A stretch of 64,000 nucleotides of DNA from Acholoe squamosa (lineage: Eukaryota > Annelida > Polychaeta > Phyllodocida > Polynoidae): positions 53,214,166 through 53,278,165 of the forward strand of contig OX439044.1 of NCBI GenBank assembly GCA_949317995.1. Direction: 5' to 3'. The position numbers were made by a program, and so were the translations under genes. A model generated the notes under the pieces. The model was not told where the DNA came from and made no database searches. It worked only from the letters and a program-made list of their open reading frames with translations. The stretch's first letter is position 1, and each line of letters starts with the position of its first letter. Positions 44,301-53,400 of the stretch are shown here, piece after piece.

Positions 44301-46492
44301 ATGCATGTAATAATTGATAATCCAGGTGATTTTCAAATCCCCCTCCCTTACTCCACCAGGCTGAAATGGAAGCCATTGAAGGAGTTATAGTGTAGGCTAA
44401 TCATAAACATGTCAGATTTATTGGATATATCTTGTGCTTTGCCCATCACATGTTGCTGTACATGAAAACTTTACATGTTTGTGAGTATGAGGGACAATTT
44501 CTAGAAACTGACAGTGAGTACTTTGTTCAGAACAGCCAGGTGTTTGAGCCACTATAGCCAGGAATACATGTTGCTCCCTGCCTGTAAGCAGGCAGATCTC
44601 TCGGCCTAAGTCAGTGAGTGAGCGAAAACGATATACGTACGGCGGCCATGTATACCGCTACTTTGTACACACGGCCAAGGTGGGGGTCGGGCCCCCTTTG
44701 GCGCCATTGATTTTGTGGTTGGAACCACCACAATGTCAACGATTTTGTGGCAATTAATAAAACTGTTCCTCATTTAAGTAAAATTATTTTCGGGAGATTT
44801 GGTTCATATTTCCCCAAGACTTTAATTATGCAAGGTTTTATATTCTAATAATGACATACAGGCTCTTGATAGGTAGGCTTTTTCCACTTCCTATGGTGGT
44901 GAGAAAAAAGCTCATCTCTTTCATCAGGGTAATATTGTGCACCACAGGGTAATTAATATCACTCACTTATCAGATAACATCACCCAAAATACAATGCAGG
45001 CCACCATGTAAAATTAGGCCTATTTAATATTTCGAAGAGATTTCACAAATCCGTTTTCTTTTGTTAGGAAGCGTTCATTATTTATGGCAGGGGGGACGAC
45101 AATCTGTCAGAATGAATACGTAAAAATAACTGACCCCCCCCCCTTAGGAATGGGTTGGCAAAAAATGACCCCCCCCCCCTTCATTTGGTCATCCACCCCC
45201 TGCCATAAATAAACGCTCCCTAATATTGAAGTTTGGTTGACATTGGTCTTTATTGATTTGTTTTCTAAAATAATGAAAGTTAGCCCAAATAAGGAACACA
45301 CTCGAGTGAAGAAAATATAACCACCAAACATATATCTAATTGGTTGAAATTATTTTTCGACCTTCCTTGTTAGTTGTTGGATGTAATAATATTCTGTTGA
45401 ACCTGACTGGACAGAGTCAGGAAGAAAGAAAAATGGAACTCAGGGTAATATTTTGCATGTAAACTTTAAGGACCCCTGAGGAGTCTAAAATAGGGCATAA
45501 CGACAAATTTCTAAGTTTTATCGTTTTTCAGACTTTCAAAATCTTTTTTTATTTTTTTTCCACTTTAACTTGCCATCTCTAGGGACCAATCCTTAGAAAA
45601 TGCACGCGATTACCCCCTAGCACATAAGTGCCCCATTTTACCCTATATCTTGGTTGGGGTGTTCTCAAAAAATTTATTATCTCCTGTCATACCTAGCTAC
45701 CTAGCCTAGCTTGGGGTGTGCACACAGTGTTCTTAGGAAGTGATCATTTTTTAACAACAGGGAGGGGGGGACTGGTGGGTTTGAGGGGGGGGGGCAGAAT
45801 TTTTTCAACCCCTTGACTGGGGGGGTCAGAATTTTTTCAATCCCTCAGATGGGGGAGTCAAAATAATTTCCCCTGTTTTCAGTGGAAAACCCTGTGCGTT
45901 ACTATAGATTAAAAGGGCACGTTAGCGCGTGATTTTCGCCCCTTACTTGGGGGGGGGTCAAAAAAGTTTTCTTCCCTTGAGAGGGGGGGTCGGAAGTTTT
46001 TTCGCACGGCCACGCGCAAACCCACCAGCCCCTCACCCCCCTGGGCCCCTGTTGACAATGACAGTGTTGTTAAAAAATGATCACTCCCTTATATACACGA
46101 TGGTCGTGCATATAACACTGTAGTACCCACGACGACCGTGCGAATAATAGCGTAATTTGCACGACCGTCGTGCTATAAATAAGATTGTTATCGGCCGTGA
46201 GTGAGATCTCACTCAGTCAGTGTGACTGAGTCTGAGTCAGTAGTCACACTCTCACTGAGTCTCAGTCAGTGCCAGTGGGGTTGGGCACCACGAAAAAAAA
46301 AGCCAAATATGAACAAAGTGCCTGCACTGTGAGAGTTACAGTGCACTATTGGGCTAAACATTTTGCCAGAAATGTCACATTGCTATAGTTCCAAAGCACA
46401 AGTAGCGTAGTCATTCGAATCAACCTACCGAATATACAAGCAATGCAAAATGCAAAGGAGAAAGTTCCCAAAACAACTTCTCTCGCCGCCAT
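37773..46492 (-). CDS. Ig-LDLa-LDLa transmembrane protein with PPxY tail (six exons)
   Basis: The spliced coding exons (minus) are 46,492-46,429; 40,574-40,428; 39,897-39,748; 39,425-39,309; 39,074-38,922; 38,398-37,773. All five introns are phase 1 with GT donors and AG acceptors. The total is 1,257 nt and 418 residues. Signal peptide about 1-21; Ig-like domain with C42, W55 and C100 (HTGHYAC); LDLa 1 with six Cys 126-159; LDLa 2 with six Cys 163-200 ending DGSDESHC; short Pro/Gly linker; membrane helix about 235-257 followed by RIHMRR; cytoplasmic tail with PPPY (Y327), PPPY (Y338) and PPQY (Y346). Four N-glycosylation sequons lie in the Ig domain. It should be a type I surface receptor; LDLa modules bind calcium and ligands. 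PPxY motifs usually recruit WW-domain HECT ubiquitin ligases of the Nedd4 group, so ubiquitin-driven endocytosis or adaptor function is a fair inference. I do not recognise an orthologue by name; vertebrate LDLRAD3/LDLRAD4 share the LDLa-TM-PPxY idea but lack the Ig domain, as far as I know. Confidence 0.85.
38583..38734. repeat. Small inverted repeat in intron 5
   Basis: GATGAAAGTC near 38,586 and GACTTTCATC near 38,722 form an inverted pair about 150 bp apart. A nearby block repeats TCAGGGA-type words. It may be a tiny MITE; no target duplication was established. Confidence 0.35.
38922..39074 (-). CDS. Exon 5: LDLa module 2
   Basis: Acceptor TTCCAG|GT, donor ACAAA|GTATGT, 153 nt. Six Cys from ECDPE to SHC, with FQCVNGQCI and the calcium-binding DGSDE. 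It ends in a short [10 protein letters not shown] linker. Confidence 0.9.
39309..39425 (-). CDS. Exon 4: LDLa module 1
   Basis: Acceptor TTTACAG|AC, donor CTGTC|GTAAGT, 117 nt: exactly one module between phase-1 introns, as for shuffled LDLa exons. Six Cys are present, and the calcium-binding end reads ED-C-x4-DELGC, less acidic than the canonical SDE form. Confidence 0.88.
39748..39897 (-). CDS. Exon 3: second half of the Ig domain
   Basis: Acceptor TTCCAG|GT, donor ACAG|GTGAAT, 150 nt. It encodes [20 protein letters not shown], with the second Ig Cys (C100) in the usual Y-x-C context, and ends with the G-strand MSLHIVVT. Confidence 0.88.
40428..40574 (-). CDS. Exon 2: first half of the Ig domain
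   Basis: The acceptor TTTTCAG|CT follows a pyrimidine-rich tract and the donor is CAAG|GTAAGC. It encodes the B- and C-strand region with PLTIKCSG (C42) and LEWVF (W55). Sequons NKS and NVS lie here. The Ig fold is split by an intron, as in many I-set or C2-set domains. Confidence 0.85.
41842..42105. mobile_element. Harbinger-like G-tract MITE (copy 1)
   Basis: The ends GGGAGTGATCATATTTTAAC and GTTAAAAAATAATCACTCCC are inverted, followed inside by ACAACAGGGGGG and CCCCCCTGTT. TAA flanks both ends (41,839-41,841 and 42,106-42,108), a 3-bp TWA-type duplication. Long C runs fill the interior. GGG ends plus TWA duplication point to PIF/Harbinger, by inference. Confidence 0.8.
45067..45220. mobile_element. 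G-tract MITE (copy 2, 154 bp)
   Basis: The left end GGAAGCGTTCATTATTTATG mirrors the right end CATAAATAAACGCTCCC, with GCAGGGGG/CCCCCTGC next inside. The edges are TTA on the left and TAA on the right, so the duplication is imperfect. The interior is mainly TGACCCCCCCCC units. Confidence 0.7.
45736..46088. mobile_element. Harbinger-like G-tract MITE (copy 3)
   Basis: The ends GGAAGTGATCATTTTTTAAC and GTTAAAAAATGATCACTCCC are inverted, with TTA at both edges (45,733-45,735 and 46,089-46,091). The interior is related to copy 1 in opposite orientation, shown by AAAAGGGCAC and the CGCCCCTTA block. Confidence 0.8.
46099..46280. repeat. Cluster of short palindromes near exon 1
   Basis: GCACGACCGTCGTGC is a perfect palindrome near 46,157-46,171, with inverted relatives at 46,099 and 46,128. 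It is followed by CTCACTCAGTCAGTGTGACTG and several further CAGTCAGT/ACTGAGT words up to 46,280. It lies 150-330 bp inside intron 1. It could be a regulatory cluster or a decayed fold-back; the sequence cannot decide. Confidence 0.4.
46429..46492 (-). CDS. Exon 1: signal peptide
   Basis: ATG at 46,492, then MAAREVV and a hydrophobic run to IACIF, 21 codons plus one base. The donor is G|GTAGGT, phase 1. The start is the first ATG of the exon and the peptide has signal-sequence character. It lies almost 6 kb from exon 2. Confidence 0.75.
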
Positions 46493-48115
46493 GTTGTTCT
46501 CTTTTCTATCCCAGGGGACATTGCAACGATGGTGGCGCCCTCTGTAAACAACCCCACGTGTTTGTGGGTTTGCTAAAGGTGTATGCTAAAGGGGGCGTGG
46601 CAGGGTTGGAAGTCATTTGCTATCTATTGCAAGGACCATGGTAGGTTTTATAGTGGGTTTAGGGTACCCAGGTACGACTTGAGACACAGAAGCCAGGATT
46701 AATAGCCCTCCTCCCAACAAGAACAAGTTAAGGGGCCGTCCATGAATTACGTCACACCTTTTTTTGGCCATTTTCAACACACACCCACCACACTCCACAG
46801 CCCCCGCAAGTTGAACGGCGCCGTAACACTTAGTCATACATCAGCCAACACCCCCCTCGAAAAATTACGTCACACTTGGCTAATGGACTCCAATTATAAT
46901 ATCTTTATTTGGATCTTAGAATTTTACCTGAGGAATGGGGATTTTGGGGTAAAATAGAATCTTACGGTACCGCACGTGACAGGGCACGGTTGGGGCCACA
47001 GCACAGCCCCCAAGTTTCGCCACTACTATTATGCAAAATTGGCAAAAAAAAAAAAAAAAACAAGACGGGGGGGGGGGGGGTTAATAATATGATCAAATTT
47101 TGCATGACGTCATTCATGCATGGCCCCTAACAACAGGGTAGGAGCGGTGGATTTTAATGTGCGCGCCCCAAAATTTTTTTTTGAAAGGTGCATAAAAGCT
47201 TAGATAAAAAACACATGTGGGCTCGAATCAATATTACCAGTAGACCTAGGCCCTATGTAGGCCTACCTGCATACAATGTATACAGTACATATTAGTTGCA
47301 TTTCCCACCTTATCAATCCTTTTTGACACTATGCTTCCATTTCTTCCAGCTTCTCCACTGGTACAGTATTCTATTCTTCCATCCCTACACACTGGAGCCC
47401 CCCCCCCCCCCCGCAACACCAACTACCGAGTAACTACCGGCTGTTACTCCTGTAACAAAAGGAATAATGACAATGTCCATTGGTTAAAGTGATAAGGTGG
47501 GGGGGGGGGGGGGTGTACAATATGTAAATCCACCTGCGCCACAAGACTCGGAGACCGATATGACTGGGTGACATTGGGTGTTGAACAGGCACATTATATG
47601 TGCACACAGGTAGCTATAGGAAGGTTGTATGTAGAACTACAGTAAGCAGTCAGGCCACAGAGACCTTATCACAAACTGCCTGGTATCTGATCGGAGCTAG
47701 ATATGCATCCCCATGCCTCCTGGCGACCTCCTGGCGACCCACGACAGCATATTGATGGTGTAGGTATAGATTAGGTTATCAGTGCTATCAGTTACGATGT
47801 TGGATCAATAGCAGGCACTACCCGGTACCGGTGTCTATTTATTGGTACCCCCGCGGTCGATTTAATACTGTAAAATCAATGTTAATGGGACTGCTTTCCA
47901 TAATCAATATTATATGTAGAAGTTATCACAAAGGAATAAAGTGGTTCTATAAATGCCATATGTTCAGGTAATATTAGGAGTGGAGAAGGTACTCAACACT
48001 GTGAGGCAAGGTAAGGTAGCTCCAACCAAACCAGTTTAAAGCGGTGGGTTACTGCAATAACGTCTAACAGTATAGTTTGCCATGTATAATAAAGATAGGC
48101 CAAGCCCATTTCCAG
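46493..48115. other. Upstream region of the Ig-LDLa gene
   Basis: This should contain the promoter of the minus-strand gene. No TATA box is clear. A CTCF-core-like CAGAGGGCGCC (minus) lies near 46,527-46,540. Homopolymer tracts occur near 47,042 (A), 47,066 (G), 47,398 (C) and 47,490 (G). No gene is recognised. Confidence 0.35.
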
Positions 48116-48398
48116 TACCGTAATCTCCCGCGTATAAGACGCAGTGCGCGTATAAGATGCACCTAGAGTTTTGGAAAATTCTCAAAAAAAATGAAAAATT
48201 CATAACTTTGGTTCTACTGAGTGAATTTTCAAGATTTAAAAACCTGTGTGTAGCTTGGGCCCCCTGGACCCCCGTATGCCCTATCATGACCATTATGGCA
48301 TGTAACATATCAAAAGAAAGGTCTTGGTGTCCCCCTTGTGGATCCAAGAACTAAAACCCCTGGTAAAAGACGCGTCTTATACGCGGGAAATTACGGTA
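48116..48398. mobile_element. TA-flanked MITE with CCGTAA ends (copy B)
   Basis: The ends TACCGTAATCTCCCGCGTA and TACGCGGGAAATTACGGTA are inverted, and the inner TAAGACGC blocks also match. TA lies at both outer edges. Same family as 33,629-33,865. A one-ended relative (CCGCATCGTTGTGTATAAC) starts near 48,468. Confidence 0.75.
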
Positions 48399-49214
48399 CT
48401 GACTATTGATTTGTTGTTGATTGAAGCAACTCCTATCATCAAGCTGCAGAGGTTACTTTTAGCATTACCGCATCGTTGTGTATAACCACCCCGGCACTCA
48501 AAGATTTTGAAGGGGATTACCCCCGGCCCTTATAGAAAAGAGGGCGCTTATTTCAGGTCTAGTATATTATCACTGGCACGTTTTTAAGAGCAGCGCTCTT
48601 TGAAATCACAGCCCTTAACCACAACAATACAGTAGATTTTACAAGACCACCTTGCACGTGAAAGCAAACCATGGAGAAGCAGAGAGAACTGCTGTTCACA
48701 CTGTAAAAAAGGGTAAGGACATGCTAGGTCAACTTAAACTATTCAAAGTCAGGCCCAATACATGTATTAGTACCCTGGGTATGTGCCTTAAAAAGATCAT
48801 TCTTCTAAAGTCAGGGAGTACCTTGCCCAAGGGGGTCGCTTTCTACAATGTGTGGTACTAACATTACATTTTGTCCTTGAAATTTGCAGGTCACACTGCG
48901 TCATGTATTTCAGATAGCGATCAATTTAGTCTTTTGTTTGGGTTGGGATGTTTTTGGGATGTCTTTCAATCCAATAGAACTGTCACATAGATTTCAAGTG
49001 CTCCCCAATAAGTCAGGGATCATGCGAGAGGGGGGCTCGGACTAGCTGGATTGTTGTTCACACATATCAGTGCTCCCCATTAGCTCAGGCAATTTACTTT
49101 ATATAGAACTCCACAGACCCCTTATTGACCGAATCTGTATGAAAAATATTAAGTCTTGGATTAGTCATAAACACTACAACGTTGTGATCAAAGAAGGGAT
49201 ATCTGGGTACTAAG
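48399..49214. other. Intergenic, no gene recognised
   Basis: Apart from the single-ended MITE relative near 48,468 nothing structured is seen. Confidence 0.35.
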
Positions 49215-49215
49215 A

Positions 49216-49362
49216 CGGGCTTCCCTAGCCCGCTCAAAAGGGTCTATTTCTCCTCTTTCCTATCCCCTCAGGATGTGTGTGGTGCACATATGCGTGGGCA
49301 CTGACACATTCCTTTGTGAAATTGTGTAATGTAGTTCTCGTCATGAATATGACCTTAGCTGT
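49216..49362 (+). repeat. Dispersed repeat, inverted copy at 61.7 kb
   Basis: About 147 bp match the reverse complement of 61,709-61,853 at roughly 90 percent by eye. Shared words include GGGCTTCCCTAGCCC, CCCCTCAGGAT, GTGTGGTGCACATATGC and GAAATTGTGTAATGT. Class unknown; no terminal repeat or poly(A) was found. Confidence 0.6.
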
Positions 49363-49614
49363 CGAAATGGCGTTAAACCTCTATTACTCACTGGGTACTA
49401 AGAAAATTCCGAAATCAATTGAATTCTGAAAATACGCTGGTCCATAATACTGAAGACGTCATCCACCTCTACATTAAAAATTTCTCAATGGATCTGGGTA
49501 ATTTACAAAAGGTAGCCCTTACATTCCTGACCTGGTTTCCCATGCTTGTTCCGTTAAAATCGTTTCCCCCACCCCCTCCTCATTCACTTCACAGGCATTT
49601 TTTCTTGTCGCTTT

Positions 49615-49865
49615 TACCGTAAATTTCCTGGTATAAGACGCACCCAGACTTTGTGGAAAGTTCAGAAAATTTTAGAATAGCATAACTTTTAGTAATAGAT
49701 CTGTAAAATTCAAAAAGCTACGGGGTGACAGGGCATCCCCACACCACTGTGATGCTGGAATAGCTGGGAGAAACATTGGGTATATATCAGATCTAACCCA
49801 TATACCCAACCCTCCCGTGTTGGGTTCTGATACTAGTCACGGCTTTTACAAGAGAATTTACGGTA
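49615..49865. mobile_element. TA-flanked MITE with CCGTAAA ends (copy C)
   Basis: The ends TACCGTAAATTTCC and GAGAATTTACGGTA are inverted with TA at the edges. GGTATAAGACGCACCC inside the left end ties it to copies A and B. It is more diverged than those. Confidence 0.65.
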
Positions 49866-49968
49866 TTTCAGATGTATGTACACATGAACACCATCCAAGT
49901 CAATTAAATCAACAGTGCCACCATTAACATAGAACAGAACGACAGATTAATCTCAAAGGAGACTTTTT

Positions 49969-49974
49969 TTTATT
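49969..49974 (-). terminator. Candidate polyadenylation signal of ferritin
   Basis: AATAAA on the minus strand about 330 bp after the ferritin stop. No closer AATAAA is seen. This would give a 3' untranslated region of about 350 nt. Confidence 0.35.
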
Positions 49975-50235
49975 TCTTTTTGATGCTGTTACAAACCTGT
50001 GCGAGTCACCCCCCGTGAGAACGTGACCTGCTACAGGCTCCTTGCTCCACTCAAGTGGAACCAAAGATCAGCTTTTACTTTTTGACGCTCTTCTTTCTGG
50101 AGCCAGAGTTGTTGTGCCCTATCAAACATTAAAACTACTTCAGCAAATCGTCAAAGTTTGATCAAATCAGCAGATGGATGCTAATAAATGACAGCAGATA
50201 TGTTTGTAAAGATTTTGTCTAGATTAAGGACACAA

Positions 50236-50296
50236 GTGTGGTGGTGTAGCTAGTTGGACTAGTGCATGTTGCCCTGGCTCCTGCGTCGAGACCCAG
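50236..50296 (+). other. tRNA-like box A/box B pair (weak)
   Basis: GTGTAGCTAGTTGG resembles a tRNA box A and TGCGTCGAGACCC a degenerate box B about 35 bp later. It overlaps the 3' untranslated region of ferritin on the other strand. No cloverleaf can be drawn, so it is at most a SINE-type relic. Confidence 0.15.
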
Positions 50297-50302
50297 CGGG
50301 GC

Positions 50303-50443
50303 TTAGTCGCTCAGGGTCTCCTTGTCGAACATGTACTCTCCGAGTCCAGGCCCAACACGGGTGAGGTTGGTGATGTGGTCCGAGATCTCCTTGATGGCCT
50401 CAGTCTGTTCAGTCAGGAAGTGTGACTCAATCCAGTCAGCAAA
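50303..50443 (-). CDS. FTH-like: Ferritin exon 4
   Basis: Acceptor TTTCAG|TTTGCTGAC and stop TAA. It encodes [13 protein letters not shown] (D130, E133, Q140), helix D, the loop [11 protein letters not shown] and helix E, which lines the four-fold axis. Confidence 0.96.
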   Translation of the reverse strand, partial: FADWIESHFLTEQTEAIKEISDHITNLTRVGPGLGEYMFDKETLSD

Positions 50444-53400
50444 CTGAAAGAAAATGTTTAGCATTATTATTACTATTGGAACAAAAGGGTTGTAATCAGG
50501 TAGTACTGTCTAATGCAATATTTATCTTCTTTTTTTTTGTTTGAATCAAGGGAGTGCTAGGGTGTGGAGGGTTATAAAACCCTTGTCCTATATAGTGCAA
50601 TATTTATCTATATGGAAATACAAACCGGGTCACTTGTATGATTTATGCTCTGAAATTATCTATTTTATACACTTATTACTCTGTTGGCTTGTGTAATTTA
50701 ACACAGGCATCAAACGCCATAGAATCTCAAGAAACTGCCAAGGTATCACGAGTTCATATGAAGTACTGGGTGCATTTTGATAGGTATCAAATCTGTGATA
50801 TCAAGTGTATATTTACCCCTTCAATATTCATTATCCTTGGAATCCATACCATTACATTTATATTACAAGATATTGTATGTCCAATGTTTGGGAGATGCAA
50901 GAGCTCAAAGTACCTGGAAATCGTTGTGTTTGTCTGCGGTGGCATGCAGATCCAAAAGGGCCTGGTTGACATTCTTCTCCAGCTGGAGAGCGGCCTTCAT
51001 GGCTTCCAGCCCGGTGCCCCACTCGTCACGGTCAGGTTTCTGAGGACAAAGTACATGTATAATGTGAATAGGGAGTTATGATATTCCCATGGAACCTTAC
51101 TTACTTCTTTTCCTTAGCGCACATAATCTGGTAGTAACAAGCACGACAATTACTTTAGCTTTAATACAGCGACATACAGGGTCTCCCACCTCAGCCCCCC
51201 CCCTCTAATTTCATATCCCTACAATTTTTCACCAACCTTGATGTCCTGAAGTGCGATGCGGCCTCCACGCTCATTCTGGAACTTCATGAATTTCTCAGCG
51301 TGTTCACGCTCCTCGTCCGAAGCCTTCTTGAAGTACTTGGCAAAGCCCTTCAGTGCAACATCATCACGATCAAAGTAGAATGACTGAAATGGAAAAATAC
51401 AGCAACTTACTTCACTACTATGTAGAGTATTTCCTTGAAAGTGAAATCAGACTGTAGACATGTCACCTGGTAGTGGAGGCCACCGCTCGGCACTTCGTTC
51501 AGTGCAGTGGAGGGTATTGACCATACAAGGGTTTGAGACTGTGCACCAGAGATGCCTGCGCACATCTCCTGCATTCAATCTTTAATGAATCGTTCTGAAA
51601 ATTCATATGTAAATACGTAAAACACCTCTACAGCCCTGCTGAAAAATTTGCAGAGCTACGATAATTCTAAGACAGAAAATTTGGACATTTTCCAAGTCTG
51701 CACTTCTTGCCGCTGTGAGATTTTTTCAAAACAAATATGGCGGCCATTGGAAGTGCAAAGCCTCACTCAGAACGCACCCATGGGAATTAAAACGGAGCCA
51801 CGTGGGGGGGGGGGGAGGGGGAAGGAAATCCATTCCGTTTCAGTTGATAATGGGTTGTCCTAAAGGTCAACTTTGAGCATCTCCTAAAAATAATTGAGTT
51901 AAGATCCATTAGATCTACTATTTGTGAAAATTATTTTAATATCTAATGTATCAGGGGGTGCCATAGAGAACATTGGAGCACCACTCCTAGAGTCTGAGAA
52001 AGATCTGCTTCCGAGGTGTCTCTGTTTCTGAGGTGTCCAGTATTCGTCAGACATGGTCATACTCTAGTCTGCTACTAGATGGCGCCAAAGCACTGGTCGC
52101 CTGCGGAGCCACTAAAAATTAGTAGAATCTAGGATGCGCTTTTAAGGTAAATGACAGGGGACCAGTCTCAAAAGCAGGTCATGAAGGGTGCGTTCGGTAC
52201 TGCTGAAAAACGGACATAGAGTCCAGACCTAACCTTTATGGTAACTGGACACCTCGGAAGCAGGGGCAGTTCGGAAGCAGACATCTCGGAAGCAAGTCAT
52301 CTCGAAAGCAGACATCTTGGAAGCAAATAACTCTCACAATTCATTTTTTTTCTTGGCATAGGGACAGTATCACTAGGGTTGTTGTCTTCAAATTCTATAA
52401 GTTGTGTTCAGGTATCCCGACCTACTCTAATTTTTTGGCCCTACCCTAAATTTTTTTAGAAATTTTTGGTAAATTTGAACCGAAATTAAAGAAAAATGTA
52501 AAAAAATGTCAATATATAGGCATGTTTGGTATCAAATTAAAGCCCACGGCCTCACAAATGCTACTAACATAAAATAACCATCATTTTTATAGTTGTTATT
52601 TTTTAATTTGGTCAATAAAAAAAAAGATATGATTTGGTTAATGTTTTTGACAGTTTTTCGGGATCCAGGGACTTAAAAAAAAAAAAATCCGACCTACCTA
52701 CCCTTATTCTTTTGAGCATGTTACCTGAACACAAAAATTTTTTTTTTAGGCCTAAGATAGGCATTGACCTAAGAGAGGGAGATTATCATGGTTTAATTTG
52801 CACTCAAAATGTCCTGCTTCTGAGATGTCCCAAACCCTGCTTCCGAGGTGTCTGCTTCTGACCTGTCCCTGCTTCCGAGGTGTCCAGTATTCACCTTTAA
52901 CGGGGGCAGGGCCCCCCAACCCCCACTCAAATATTTGCATCTACACCCTCCCCCCCAAAAAAATAAACCCCTTAAATATGCCCCCTAAAAATGTAACATT
53001 TGGTGACCTTTTCTCTGAAGCTTCAAAGAATCTGGTAGTTGGGCAGACGTAGTAACCCTGATGACCTACTTTCGAGGGGGGTCCCCGTCATTTACCATTT
53101 AGCTATGTTGTTTTGGCAGAACCAGCGGCGGATGGCGACAGGATGTTGACAATCTATCACGAGTAAATTGATGGCAAAGAGTTGTAAGATCTAGTTTCTG
53201 TAGCGGCACTTGTCCCTCTTAAGGTCAGATCCTAACTTTGTTCTGTTGCTCTCGATCAGATTCAATCTGCACACCACCTTGACCTCCATCCGCCCGCTGT
53301 TCTAGTCTAGATTCAGAGATGAAAATCAGGCCAAATTAAGGCCTAACAAGAAATGTGGTTGTGACCACGTAAAAAAATGCCTCCCGCCGTTAATGTCGGT

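Larger units (their letters stand above)
40575..46428 (-). other. Intron 1 of the Ig-LDLa gene
   Basis: A 5.85-kb intron containing three G-tract MITEs (41,842-42,105; 45,067-45,220; 45,736-46,088), a CA-rich run near 42,260 and a palindrome cluster at 46,099-46,280. The stretch 42,840-43,260 has many near-repeats of TTCATAATCATAAA and CGCCAAAGTCC and may be a very diverged tandem array. No coding exon other than those listed was found. Confidence 0.5.

Noticed and set aside
50638..51081. 147-codon plus-strand frame
   Set aside because: Antisense to ferritin exon 3 and its introns.
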